From Methanolobus psychrophilus R15 (lineage in GTDB: Archaea > Halobacteriota > Methanosarcinia > Methanosarcinales > Methanosarcinaceae): a DNA stretch of 64,000 nucleotides. The notes under the pieces are model-generated. The model saw only the letters and a list, made by a program, of their open reading frames with translations. It was not told the DNA's origin and ran no database searches. Positions 38,446 to 46,863 of this stretch are shown one piece after another; position 1 is the stretch's first letter, and each line of letters starts with the position of its first letter. The stretch is from positions 1,426,001 through 1,490,000 of the forward strand of contig CP003083.1 of assembly GCA_000306725.1 (NCBI GenBank), written 5' to 3'. A program made the translations under genes and the position numbers.

Positions 38446-41160
38446 TTAGAAGTCGAACAGGGAGCTCTGAGACTTTGCCGAGGGGATGCTGCCTGAAGGT
38501 TTTTCCTCTCTTTTTTTCATGTTATTGACCGGGGATTCCTTTGGCTTGTCCGAGAAATCGAAGAGGCCTTTTTGTTTAGAATCGTAGTCAAGGTTGCCAA
38601 TATTCACACCAAATGCATCCAGTATCCTTTCGACGGGCGGAAGCACCTGTTTCTTTATGTAATAATCTACATCGATAGGTATATTGTGCTCCCGGACATA
38701 TTCAGGATCCTCTGCGCGGTTGACGAAAAGGTCCTTACCTGCGATTATGACAAAGGGGATACGCTCTCCGACAGCAGGGGGAGAGCCAGTCCTCTCCTCT
38801 ATCTTTTCAACGACTGTGATATGGGGTTGTTTGTTCTTATAACGGGAAGCGTTCTTTGAGAACATGCGCGTCATGGTCAGATCATCGATTATGTCCTTGT
38901 CCTTGCGGACATCGATGTTCCTTACACGGTCCACCACTTCCCGGACATGGGCTACAGCTGCTTCCACCTTACCTTCTTTAAGAACAAGTTCAAGAACACG
39001 GTTAAGTGTCTTGGAAGTTAGCTCACACCAGTCCCTCCTGACAGTTTCCATGCCTTTGACCTTGATAGAATCTTTCCAGCCGTCGCCTGAGCGTTCGAAT
39101 ACCCATATAGCATACCGCTTCTTTGCAAGGAGAAGACCTCTCTTTGCTATTGATTCGAATTCAAGCTCCATCGGATCCGGCAGAGAGGCTGACACTGTAC
39201 CTGCTATCCTGTTGCCCACAAGCCCGGCATCATCGAGTGATATGTCGTTCTTGGAGGTGCACTGGACGAACACACTGTCCGTATCCCCGTAAACCACTGA
39301 AAGTGATATCATCCTGTCACCCGTTTTAGGTGTATCGACCTCTTCAGTGAAAAGGACCTTGCTGTCCCTGAGTATGACCTTATTGATCGTGCCGTTGATG
39401 ATGGAACGCGTGTTGAGAATGTTCTCCCTGCCAAAACTTGTAACTGCATTGGCAAGTGGGAGACTGTAAAGCCGTGCCCTTGTATAACCGGAATAACCAT
39501 AGAAACTGTTAAGGAGAATCTTCAGTGCAAGCTGAGTGGCATCAAGTACACGGTGCTCTTCTTCAGTGGCTGCACTTCTCATGCGCTTTTTGGTTTCGAT
39601 CCTCCTGTTGAGAAGATTCTCTAGGATGGCGGGCATCACACCCTTGAAAACCTCTGCAGGCACAAACTCCCCCCCGGATGGCGGCTTTATGGTCTCACCT
39701 TTCGGACGGTCTTTCTCAACTACAGTAGTATAGCAGAGGTTGTGTGCCATCATTATGGTCGGGTAGAGGGACTTGTAGTCCATTATGATAATATTCTCAA
39801 GAAGTCCCTTCTTTGGCTCAAGGACCTCGCCACCTTTGAGGCCTTCACTGCTGAGATTCCTGAAGCTGACCTCATCATCGGAGGGTTTGGGAGGAATGAC
39901 ACGGTCCCGTTTACCATATTCCCTGAGCAGCAAATTATCCACCATGGAGGTCTGCCCGCCATCGACTACCTCCTGTAATAGGGAGCCACTCACCTGGGCC
40001 ACTGCGATGTACTTGTCGAGCAGCCTGAGCTTCATGAGGAGTTCCATGGCGAGATCCGAGTCACGCTGAGCATAATCAATAAAACGCAGTATCTTCTCCC
40101 CGGAATCATTCCAGTGATCTTCCATCTCGGAGGGAGCGATATCGAGTTTTTCCATTTCCAGGAGTTCTTTTGCCACGTTACGCAACGTGTAGCGCTTCAG
40201 GCTATACTGGCTCCTGACCAGGGGCAGCGCATCGACAACGACCCTGCCGGGCATTGATACCATTGTACGGGTACCGATCTTCCGGTAACTGAGCAGCCTC
40301 CCATCCCTGCCAGTAACAGGTTTGACAATACTTACCGGATCGTTCAGGATGCTTACCCTGTCGACGATGTACGGTATGTCAAAATCCAGGATGTTGTAAC
40401 CGCCGATGATGTCAGGATCGTATTGCTGGAACACTTCAAAGAAACGGTTCAACATATCAGCTTCGTTACTGAATGTTTCGACATTCCCGGAAACGCCTTC
40501 TACAGTTTTTGAGACAAGGACAATGGCGTCGTGGCCTTCATAGGCAGGACTGAAGGAGACGCTGAGCATTATTATAGGAGATGTTTCGGGCGTCGGCATA
40601 GAGCCGCCAATTGGCAGGCACTCGATATCAAATGTAAGATACTTCAGGGGAGCTATGAGAAGTTTTTCTGTTTCCTTTATCGAAGATGCAGTGATCACAT
40701 AGTCGCAGGATATCTTCGGGTCCGGAGAATTATCGGATGAAAGTTCCACTGACACCCAGTTCATCCCATGTAGTTCACGGTCTATGAGAAAACGGTTCCT
40801 GAAGAGGATATCAGTCTCATATATTTCTTTGACTGCAGGGATGCCTGCAATCTCATCGCGTATCTCAGGTACGTTACCCGGATCGTATGTAGTCACCTTC
40901 AGCATGGGCTTTGGAGCTGCCTGATAGCCCACCGGCTCGAACTTCCGAACTACTTCCACTTTTTTTATCGCTGAAGAAAAGCGTTCTTTGAGCAGTTCTC
41001 CGGCAGATTCCGGGTCGCTTTTTGTATTAACATAGAAATAAGGCTCAAAACCAGGCACAAAACAGCAGACGCTCCTGCCATCCTCTCCTCTTCCGAAAAG
41101 CCGGATGACGGGTTCTTTATCCTCACGGACATAATCAGCGTCCAGTATCTGGAAATTCAT
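38446..41160 (-). CDS. polB: B-family DNA polymerase
   Basis: The enzyme of about 904 residues is a replicative-type family B polymerase with 3'-5' exonuclease. Exonuclease motifs are FDIEC (near residue 178), YNILDFDIPYI and YAQRDSDLA. Polymerase motifs are MDYKSLYPTIMMAHNLCYTT, LKILLNSFYGYSGY and VYGDTDSVFV, uninterrupted by inteins. The C-terminus carries two PCNA-interaction-like segments, QKGLFDF and the terminal QSSLFDF. ATG 41160 is preferred because AAGGGA precedes it and homologues start MNFQ; ATG 41187 is possible. Confidence 0.95.
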   Translation of the reverse strand: MNFQILDADYVREDKEPVIRLFGRGEDGRSVCCFVPGFEPYFYVNTKSDPESAGELLKERFSSAIKKVEVVRKFEPVGYQAAPKPMLKVTTYDPGNVPEIRDEIAGIPAVKEIYETDILFRNRFLIDRELHGMNWVSVELSSDNSPDPKISCDYVITASSIKETEKLLIAPLKYLTFDIECLPIGGSMPTPETSPIIMLSVSFSPAYEGHDAIVLVSKTVEGVSGNVETFSNEADMLNRFFEVFQQYDPDIIGGYNILDFDIPYIVDRVSILNDPVSIVKPVTGRDGRLLSYRKIGTRTMVSMPGRVVVDALPLVRSQYSLKRYTLRNVAKELLEMEKLDIAPSEMEDHWNDSGEKILRFIDYAQRDSDLAMELLMKLRLLDKYIAVAQVSGSLLQEVVDGGQTSMVDNLLLREYGKRDRVIPPKPSDDEVSFRNLSSEGLKGGEVLEPKKGLLENIIIMDYKSLYPTIMMAHNLCYTTVVEKDRPKGETIKPPSGGEFVPAEVFKGVMPAILENLLNRRIETKKRMRSAATEEEHRVLDATQLALKILLNSFYGYSGYTRARLYSLPLANAVTSFGRENILNTRSIINGTINKVILRDSKVLFTEEVDTPKTGDRMISLSVVYGDTDSVFVQCTSKNDISLDDAGLVGNRIAGTVSASLPDPMELEFESIAKRGLLLAKKRYAIWVFERSGDGWKDSIKVKGMETVRRDWCELTSKTLNRVLELVLKEGKVEAAVAHVREVVDRVRNIDVRKDKDIIDDLTMTRMFSKNASRYKNKQPHITVVEKIEERTGSPPAVGERIPFVIIAGKDLFVNRAEDPEYVREHNIPIDVDYYIKKQVLPPVERILDAFGVNIGNLDYDSKQKGLFDFSDKPKESPVNNMKKREEKPSGSIPSAKSQSSLFDF

Positions 41161-41324
41161 GGTTTCCCTTATGGCTGTACTATTCATATATGTTTTGTTT
41201 TAACCCCCCGTCCTCCGGACTGAAGGATAACGAAAATGAATAGCTACACCTCTGAAGGTACCTGATTAAAGAAGCAAACTGCTGGAGTGAAGAGGAACAA
41301 GCATTATTAATAAAAGTTAAAACA

Positions 41325-41433
41325 TGCCCGGAGCGTGACTCGAACACGCGACCTCCAGATGTCTCAGGAGATTTGGACGCACGGTTAATATTCCCTATGA
41401 GTCTGGCGCCCCAACCGACTAGGCTATCCGGGC
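41325..41433 (-). tRNA. tRNA-Met (CAU) with a 35-base intron
   Basis: The minus strand forms acceptor GCCCGGA/TCCGGGC, a T arm GCGTG TTCGAGT CACGC, and anticodon stem CCAGA/TCTGG. The loop CTCATA-A is interrupted after position 37 by an intron at 41361-41395. The exon CTCA pairs with intron TGAG (4 bp) between two 3-base bulges, TAG and ACA, so the canonical bulge-helix-bulge site is present. The acceptor stem is that of an elongator. A tRNA-Ile2 with modified CAU cannot be fully excluded. Confidence 0.9.
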
Positions 41434-41566
41434 AGTGCAGCATGTAAAAGGGTAAGGTTATATTAAAGCGTATCGATTGGATATCGAATAGAGGCTGTCA
41501 AAATTGATTTCTGGTTAAAGGGCCAGTTTTCGTTTCATATAGTGGCTACTTTTTCAAGTATTGTTC

Positions 41567-41666
41567 AAGACACCTATTTACGCGGATGAACACAGATTGT
41601 GGAAATAGAGGGTTTAGAAAACCCTTGTGTGTGGAATCCGTGTAGATCAGGGTTAATCCATGTCTG
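41567..41666. repeat. 100-bp repeat, copy A
   Basis: This block is about 88 percent identical to copy B at 41702-41801 by eye. Both contain inverted segments (ACACGGATTC and GAATCCGTGT, perfect in copy B) and could fold as a hairpin, and both hold GGGTTTAGAAAACCCTTG in the centre. It resembles short interspersed, miniature-transposon-like or REP-like elements. Confidence 0.75.
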
Positions 41667-41701
41667 AACAATAAATCCGGAAATACATCAATCCTAATTC
41701 A

Positions 41702-41801
41702 AAGACACCGATTTACGCGGATGAACACGGATTCTGGAAATAGGGGGTTTAGAAAACCCTTGAATGTAGAATCCGTGTAAATCGGTGTTAATCCGTGTCG
41801 G
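41702..41801. repeat. 100-bp repeat, copy B
   Basis: This is the second copy, 35 bases after copy A, in direct orientation. Perfect inverted parts ACACGGATTC/GAATCCGTGT and CACCGATTT/AAATCGGTG form a long imperfect hairpin around a loop with GGGTTT-AGA-AAACCC. The reading frame crossing it is not a gene. Confidence 0.75.
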
Positions 41802-41871
41802 GATACAATCACAAAAACAGTCCATCAAAATATTGTATGGCTCTGCCAAAAAATAGTAAGGAGGAAACGGA

Positions 41872-42417
41872 TCAGTACCCGGTTGCCTCTGCAAGGTTAC
41901 GTATGTCTGCCGGGTCTGCGGAGTTTCCACCGACAACGATGACAAAGTGCTCGTTGCTCCATATATACCTGTACCTGGCAGCCTGCGTTCCGTCTTCTGT
42001 TGTGTAAGTTGTGATTCTGGTTACTCCATGATTGTTAAAGGTTTCTTCGGCAAAGCGCTCCCCGGAGGAAAGCGGTCTGAAAGTAGCCTTGTACTGTCCC
42101 ACAAAACTTTCTGCCGCAGAACTGCTCTCCAGTTCGATGGCATGAATATAGTAATCTACAGCATTTGTATCCTGATAGAGTCCTTCCGCTGCATCAGAAA
42201 TATCCGATGCTTCCACATACTGCCTGCTAACATCACCTGCAGTCATGGCTCTTGAGCCCAGGTATTCAAAACCGGATGCATCTTCAACAATCACAATATC
42301 AGCAGCGTCCACTCCGGACATGTCCCTGCCCCCATCACCGACACACCCTGACAGTGATAAGGTGAGCATCAGGATAACAAAAGTGCTGCACACGAGCAAA
42401 TTCTTGTTCAATTTCAT
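41872..42417 (-). CDS. Predicted lipoprotein, 181 aa
   Basis: The protein has a signal peptide with lipobox LSLSGC (Cys near residue 25) followed by an acidic linker and a globular region of about 140 residues. The later part (HAIELESSSAAESFVGQYK, RYIWSNEHFVIVVGG) resembles surface lipoproteins of Methanosarcinales in style, but I cannot assign a family. It lies between a repeat pair and the S-layer gene, downstream of the S-layer terminator, so it probably has its own promoter. Confidence 0.75.
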   Translation of the reverse strand: MKLNKNLLVCSTFVILMLTLSLSGCVGDGGRDMSGVDAADIVIVEDASGFEYLGSRAMTAGDVSRQYVEASDISDAAEGLYQDTNAVDYYIHAIELESSSAAESFVGQYKATFRPLSSGERFAEETFNNHGVTRITTYTTEDGTQAARYRYIWSNEHFVIVVGGNSADPADIRNLAEATGY

Positions 42418-42471
42418 ATGTTAAACCTCAAACTGCGAAATATTGAATTCGCCGTTATCAAATCAAAATGC

Positions 42472-42508
42472 CTTAAAAAAAGAATTGTAGAAGGGAAAAT
42501 CCCTTCTA
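42472..42508 (-). terminator. Terminator of the S-layer gene
   Basis: On the minus strand TAGAAGGGA and TCCCTTCTA (9 bp) pair over a 3-base loop, followed by CAATTCTTTTTTTAAGG. This is a strong terminator 19 bases after the S-layer stop. Confidence 0.8.
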
Positions 42509-42526
42509 GCATTTATTTATTGTTGT

Positions 42527-45265
42527 TTAGTTCCTTCTGACAAGGTATGCGACTGCAAGGAGACCTGCAATTGCAAAGATTGCTTCAAATCCAGGGGATT
42601 CCTCTTCAGGAGTCTCGACTGGAGTCTCGTTTCCTGGAGTTTCATCAACTGGGGTCTCATCAACTGGAGTCTCATCGACTGGAGTCTCGTTGCCGTTGTC
42701 GACTGGAGTCTCATCGACTGGAGTTTCAGGCTGGGTTACACCGTCGCCCTCAATGGTCAGTGTGGCGAATGGGTAGTACCTGAGGTTACTGTCGTCAGCT
42801 ACCTTGAAGTTCATGCCCTGTGCAATTGAGATTACCTTGTCCCTTGTAAGGGTTATTGCGTTGGAGTTTTCCATGCTGAGGCCAGGTCCGACTGTCACAA
42901 CTTCGAGCTTGTCAAATGTGTCATCGGTCTCGATCTCCATTACGTTCTCGTAGTCCATGAGCCAGACACCTTCGACAACTGCAAGGCTGTCAACCTGTCC
43001 CTGGAACACATTGGTTACTGCGACTTTCATCACAATTACATCGTCCTCACCGGCGATATCATCTGCTTCATAGGTCCAGACAACTGTACCATTGGATACG
43101 TCGAGGATCTCATCTTCTACGAATTCTCCGTCCTTGGTGAACTCCATCCAGACCTTGTTACCTTCTACATCGATCTGCTTTGCAGTGAGTGCATAGCCTT
43201 CAGGGAGCTGGAGAGCTGTGCCGGTCCTCAGAGTGTACTTGTCGCTGGAGTCAAGGAGTAACTTTGAGAGCTTGTCTGGAGTTGTGCTGTCCAGTGGGAT
43301 GTACTTCTCTGCAAAGAGACCCATAACGTTGTACTTGGGATTGCTGGTTGTATTCAGATTGGAGCTTGCATAATCAACAGCTGCAATTGTAGTGTTGTAT
43401 TTAAGAGCGCCTGCTGCAATGGTACGAATGCTGATTCCTGTAATCTCCATTGACTCAGTTGAGATGTCGTCATCCAAGTCATAGTAGAAACCTGCGAAGT
43501 TTACAGCAGTCCATGTCTGGCTACCTGTGCCTGATGCAACCTGACCACGGATATCATATGTCCCAGGCTCTGTGAATACCTTCATGACATAGAATCTCAC
43601 AGCGCTGTCGTCAGCTACCTTGAAGCTCATGCCCTGTGCAATTGAGATTGTCTTGTCCCTTGTAAGGGTTATTGCGTTGGAGTTTTCCATGCTGAGGCCA
43701 GGTCCGACTGTCACAACTTCGAGCTTGTCAAATGTGTCATCGGTCTCGATCTCCATTACGTTCTCGTAGTCCATAAGCCAGACACCTTCGATAACTGCAA
43801 GGCTGTCAACCTGTCCCTGGAACACATTGGTTACTGCGACTTTCATCACAATTACATCGTCCTCACCGGCGATATCATCTGCTTCATAGGTCCAGACAAC
43901 TGTACCATTGGATACGTCGAGGATCTCATCTTCTACGAATTCTCCGTCCTTGGTGAACTCCATCCAGACCTTGTTACCTTCTACATCGATCTGCTTTGCA
44001 GTGAGTGCATAGCCTTCAGGGAGCTGGAGAGCTGTGCCGGTCCTCAGAGTGTACTTGTCGCTGGAGTCAAGGAGTAACTTTGAGAGCTTGTCTGGAGTTG
44101 TGCTGTCCAGTGGGATGTACTTCTCTGCAAAGAGACCCATAACGTTGTACTTGGGATTGCTGGTTGTATTCAGATTGGAGCTTGCATAATCAACAGCTGC
44201 AATTGTAGTGTTGTATTTAAGAGCGCCTGCTGCAATGGTACGAATGCTGATTCCTGTAATCTCCATTGACTCAGTTGAGATGTCGTCATCCAAGTCATAG
44301 TAGAAACCTGCGAAGTTTACAGCAGTCCATGTCTGGCTACCTGTGCCTGATGCAACCTGACCACGGATATCATATGTCCCAGGCTCTGTGAATACCTTCA
44401 TGACATAGAATCTCACAGCGCTGTCGTCAGCTACCTTGAAGCTCATGCCCTGTGCAATTGAGATTGTCTTGTCCCTTGTAAGGGTTATTGCGTTGGAGTT
44501 TTCCATGCTGAGGCCAGGTCCGACTGTCACAACTTCGAGCTTGTCAAATGTGTCATCGGTCTCGATCTCCATTACGTTCTCGTAGTCCATAAGCCAGACA
44601 CCTTCGATAACTGCAAGGCTGTCAACCTGTCCCTGGAACACATTGGTTACTGCGACTTTCATCACAATTACATCGTCCTCACCGGCGATGTCATCTGCTT
44701 CATAGGTCCAGACAGCTTTACCGCCAGATACGTCGAGGATCTCATCTTCTACGAATTCTCCGTCCTTGGTGAACTCCATCCAGACCTTGTTACCTTCTAC
44801 ATCGATCTGCTTTGCAGTGAGTGCATAGCCTTCAGGGAGCTGGAGAGCTGTGCCGGTCCTCAGAGTGTACTTGTCGCTGGTGTCAAGGAGCAGCTTTGAG
44901 AGCTTGTCTGGAGTTGTGCTGTCCAGTGGGATGTACTTCTCTGCAAAGAGGCCCATTACATTATACTTGGGGCTGCCGGTTATATTCAGATTGGAGCTTG
45001 CATAATCAACAGCTGCAATTGTAGTGTTGTATTTAAGGGCGCCTGCTGCAATGGTGCGGGTGCTGATTGCTGTGATCTCCATTGTCTCAGTTGAGATGTT
45101 GTCATCCAGGTCATAGTAGAAACCTGCGAAATTTGTAGCGTCGAGTGTGTCAGGACCTGTTAAAACAGAACTCCTTACCTCAACACTGGTAGCTGCGCTT
45201 GCTGACATAATGGTTAATGCCATAATCATAAGGGCAACTACTACAGTTGTCGTTAATTTAGTCAT
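42527..45265 (-). CDS. S-layer protein with three tandem DUF1608-type domains and PGF-CTERM tail
   Basis: The 912-residue protein has a Sec signal peptide (first about 24 residues), then three tandem domains of 272 residues each, starting at FAGFYYDLDD near residues 46, 318 and 590. They match the domain of Methanosarcinales S-layer (sarcinarray) proteins, which usually carry two copies. A low-complexity stalk of TPVDE repeats (about 846-885) precedes PGFEAIFAIAGLLAVAYLVRRN, a PGF-CTERM sorting signal with hydrophobic helix and Arg-rich end, used by archaeosortase. GGAGG lies seven bases before ATG. The gene has a long leader and a strong terminator, consistent with very high expression. Confidence 0.93.
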   Translation of the reverse strand: MTKLTTTVVVALMIMALTIMSASAATSVEVRSSVLTGPDTLDATNFAGFYYDLDDNISTETMEITAISTRTIAAGALKYNTTIAAVDYASSNLNITGSPKYNVMGLFAEKYIPLDSTTPDKLSKLLLDTSDKYTLRTGTALQLPEGYALTAKQIDVEGNKVWMEFTKDGEFVEDEILDVSGGKAVWTYEADDIAGEDDVIVMKVAVTNVFQGQVDSLAVIEGVWLMDYENVMEIETDDTFDKLEVVTVGPGLSMENSNAITLTRDKTISIAQGMSFKVADDSAVRFYVMKVFTEPGTYDIRGQVASGTGSQTWTAVNFAGFYYDLDDDISTESMEITGISIRTIAAGALKYNTTIAAVDYASSNLNTTSNPKYNVMGLFAEKYIPLDSTTPDKLSKLLLDSSDKYTLRTGTALQLPEGYALTAKQIDVEGNKVWMEFTKDGEFVEDEILDVSNGTVVWTYEADDIAGEDDVIVMKVAVTNVFQGQVDSLAVIEGVWLMDYENVMEIETDDTFDKLEVVTVGPGLSMENSNAITLTRDKTISIAQGMSFKVADDSAVRFYVMKVFTEPGTYDIRGQVASGTGSQTWTAVNFAGFYYDLDDDISTESMEITGISIRTIAAGALKYNTTIAAVDYASSNLNTTSNPKYNVMGLFAEKYIPLDSTTPDKLSKLLLDSSDKYTLRTGTALQLPEGYALTAKQIDVEGNKVWMEFTKDGEFVEDEILDVSNGTVVWTYEADDIAGEDDVIVMKVAVTNVFQGQVDSLAVVEGVWLMDYENVMEIETDDTFDKLEVVTVGPGLSMENSNAITLTRDKVISIAQGMNFKVADDSNLRYYPFATLTIEGDGVTQPETPVDETPVDNGNETPVDETPVDETPVDETPGNETPVETPEEESPGFEAIFAIAGLLAVAYLVRRN
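42760..45150 (-). repeat. Three 816-bp tandem repeats inside the S-layer gene
   Basis: Matching sequence recurs with a constant offset of 816 bases, for example TGTAATCTCC at 43439 and 44255 and TGTGATCTCC at 45071. The middle and C-terminal-side copies are nearly identical over hundreds of bases, while the copy nearest the signal peptide differs at more positions. This suggests recent duplication or gene conversion. Confidence 0.85.
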
Positions 45266-45311
45266 TTTTGTTCCTCCGTTTAGTTCTAAATCAAAGAGTG
45301 AGTATCAGTAA

Positions 45312-45334
45312 ATAAAGCACGATTTGTGCTTTAT
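45312..45334 (-). promoter_or_regulatory. Hairpin in the S-layer mRNA leader
   Basis: ATAAAGCAC (45312-45320) pairs perfectly with GTGCTTTAT (45326-45334) over five bases. It lies about 45 bases before the start codon, within the predicted leader. It may stabilise the transcript or act in regulation. Confidence 0.5.
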
Positions 45335-45579
45335 GGCTTCAGCCGGACCGGACGAATTGTCGGGTTCGTTTATTGCCGAAGGAGACTTCATCACCCTCCT
45401 AATCCCGTCATATTGGATTACAAGTGTTCTATTAAACAATTGCCGTATTAAATCTTTTGTGGTCAAATTCCGGGGAATTATCACACTGCACTGGCAAGTA
45501 TCGATGCATTTGACGGTAAATGTCGAATTAAAAGGCTCCACGTTCGATAAAAGACGAGAGAAACAGAGCATTTGGGTTC

Positions 45580-45588
45580 TTTTTATAT
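45580..45588 (-). promoter_or_regulatory. Candidate S-layer promoter TATA box
   Basis: The minus strand reads ACATATAAAAAGAACCC. A transcript start near 45555 would give a leader of about 290 bases, in keeping with long leaders in Methanosarcinales. The rest of 45335-45910 shows no gene; the TATA-like TTTATATATACC at about 45797-45808 on the plus strand likely serves the KaiC-like gene at 45911. Confidence 0.45.
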
Positions 45589-45910
45589 GTGTTCAGGGAA
45601 AAACCTATCGAATCTGAATCTCGATTAATGTGGTATGGCAGTACTTGGTCTTTAGCACTTGTCCTACTAAACACAGCTCTTTGAAAAAGTTAAATCCCTG
45701 TGAGATCCGTGCCTTTAGGTTAACTGCCGGTATTTGACTGAAGTAACAACCTCAAGACCTAAGATCCATCATGATAATAAGCATCACTTCAATATATTTA
45801 TATATACCATACAATAAAAGACATAGCGTTAAAATCATTCATCCACTTTGATGCAAAACATTATTACCTGTTACAGGGAGTTATTGACCTCATAGGAGTG
45901 AAAAAGTAAA

Positions 45911-46690
45911 ATGTTCGATGGTGCAGTTTCTGAGGAAATCTCAATGGAAGATGCGGTAAACCGGGTAAGTACAGGCATACCCGGCTTTGATGAATTGTGC
46001 GGAGGCGGGCTCATCAGGGACAGGACCTACCTGATATCCGGCACATCAGGGGCAGGAAAGACAAATTTCTCGATCCAGTTTATCTATAACGGCATTACCA
46101 AGTACGGAGAGAACGGAATCATAGTCGCGACAGAAGAGCGGCCTGAGCAGATAAGGGAAAACGTCATGAAGTTCGGCTGGGACTTGGAGGCCCTAGAGGA
46201 GGAGAACAAACTGGTCATAATTGACGCATGTTCCACCAAGATCGGTATACCATCGCAGGAGAAGTATGTGGATGTACGGCCTTTTGACATCCGCTCGATG
46301 ATGGACCAGATAATTGCAACACAGGAGGAGATCAATGCCCGCCGTGCCCTTATCGACTCCACCACATCTGTAAGTTTCTATCTGCAGGACCCCGCCAAAA
46401 TAAGGATTGAGCTCCTCAAGCTCAGCACCACCCTGGAGGTCATCGGACTCACTTCGATGATGACTTGCGAACTGGTCGAGGAAGATAACCCGTCAAGGTT
46501 CGGAGTGGAGAACTTCGTCACCGACGGAACCATAGTACTCTACTACAAAAGGCATGAGAACGTGCGCATGAGGAGCATGGAGATTTACAAGATGCGTGGC
46601 TCCGACCACAGCAAAAAGATCCACCCCTACGATATCACACCCGAGGGGTTCGTCATACACCCGCACGAAGAAGTATATTCTATGTTCTGA
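45911..46690 (+). CDS. KaiC-like RAD55-family ATPase, single domain
   Basis: The 259-residue protein consists of one KaiC-type domain: RVSTGIPGFDELCGGGL, Walker A GTSGAGKT (44-51) and the ATEERPEQIRENVMKFGWD segment found after Walker A in this family. The Walker B strand RRALIDSTTSVSF follows. The C-terminus ends in HPYDITPEGFVIHP, a typical KaiC-family finish. KaiC-like proteins in archaea often regulate surface structures and chemotaxis, but function here is not known. A strong TATA-like element at about 45797 lies about 110 bases upstream. A second KaiC-like gene follows. Confidence 0.88.
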   Translation: MFDGAVSEEISMEDAVNRVSTGIPGFDELCGGGLIRDRTYLISGTSGAGKTNFSIQFIYNGITKYGENGIIVATEERPEQIRENVMKFGWDLEALEEENKLVIIDACSTKIGIPSQEKYVDVRPFDIRSMMDQIIATQEEINARRALIDSTTSVSFYLQDPAKIRIELLKLSTTLEVIGLTSMMTCELVEEDNPSRFGVENFVTDGTIVLYYKRHENVRMRSMEIYKMRGSDHSKKIHPYDITPEGFVIHPHEEVYSMF

Positions 46691-46863
46691 GGAAAATCAG
46701 GTTCGCCTTTTTGGGCAATCACATAATCCACCAGATGGGGATCCGAACCTCCGCACCACTCCACACACAATTTGTCTTCATGTGCGATATATGCGACACA
46801 AACGGGACATATAAATGCAGATAACTGCCGTAGTAGCAGCAAGCCGTAAATAGAAGCGTTAAA

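Noticed and set aside
38446-41160. Intein in DNA polymerase B
   Set aside because: All polymerase motifs are contiguous and the length is normal.
41694-41945. 83-codon minus-strand frame
   Set aside because: It runs through the 100-base repeat and into the lipoprotein gene; it has no independent support.
42760-45150. Repeats as a CRISPR or phase-variable array
   Set aside because: The repeat period is 816 bases and in frame, encoding protein domains, with no short repeat-spacer structure.
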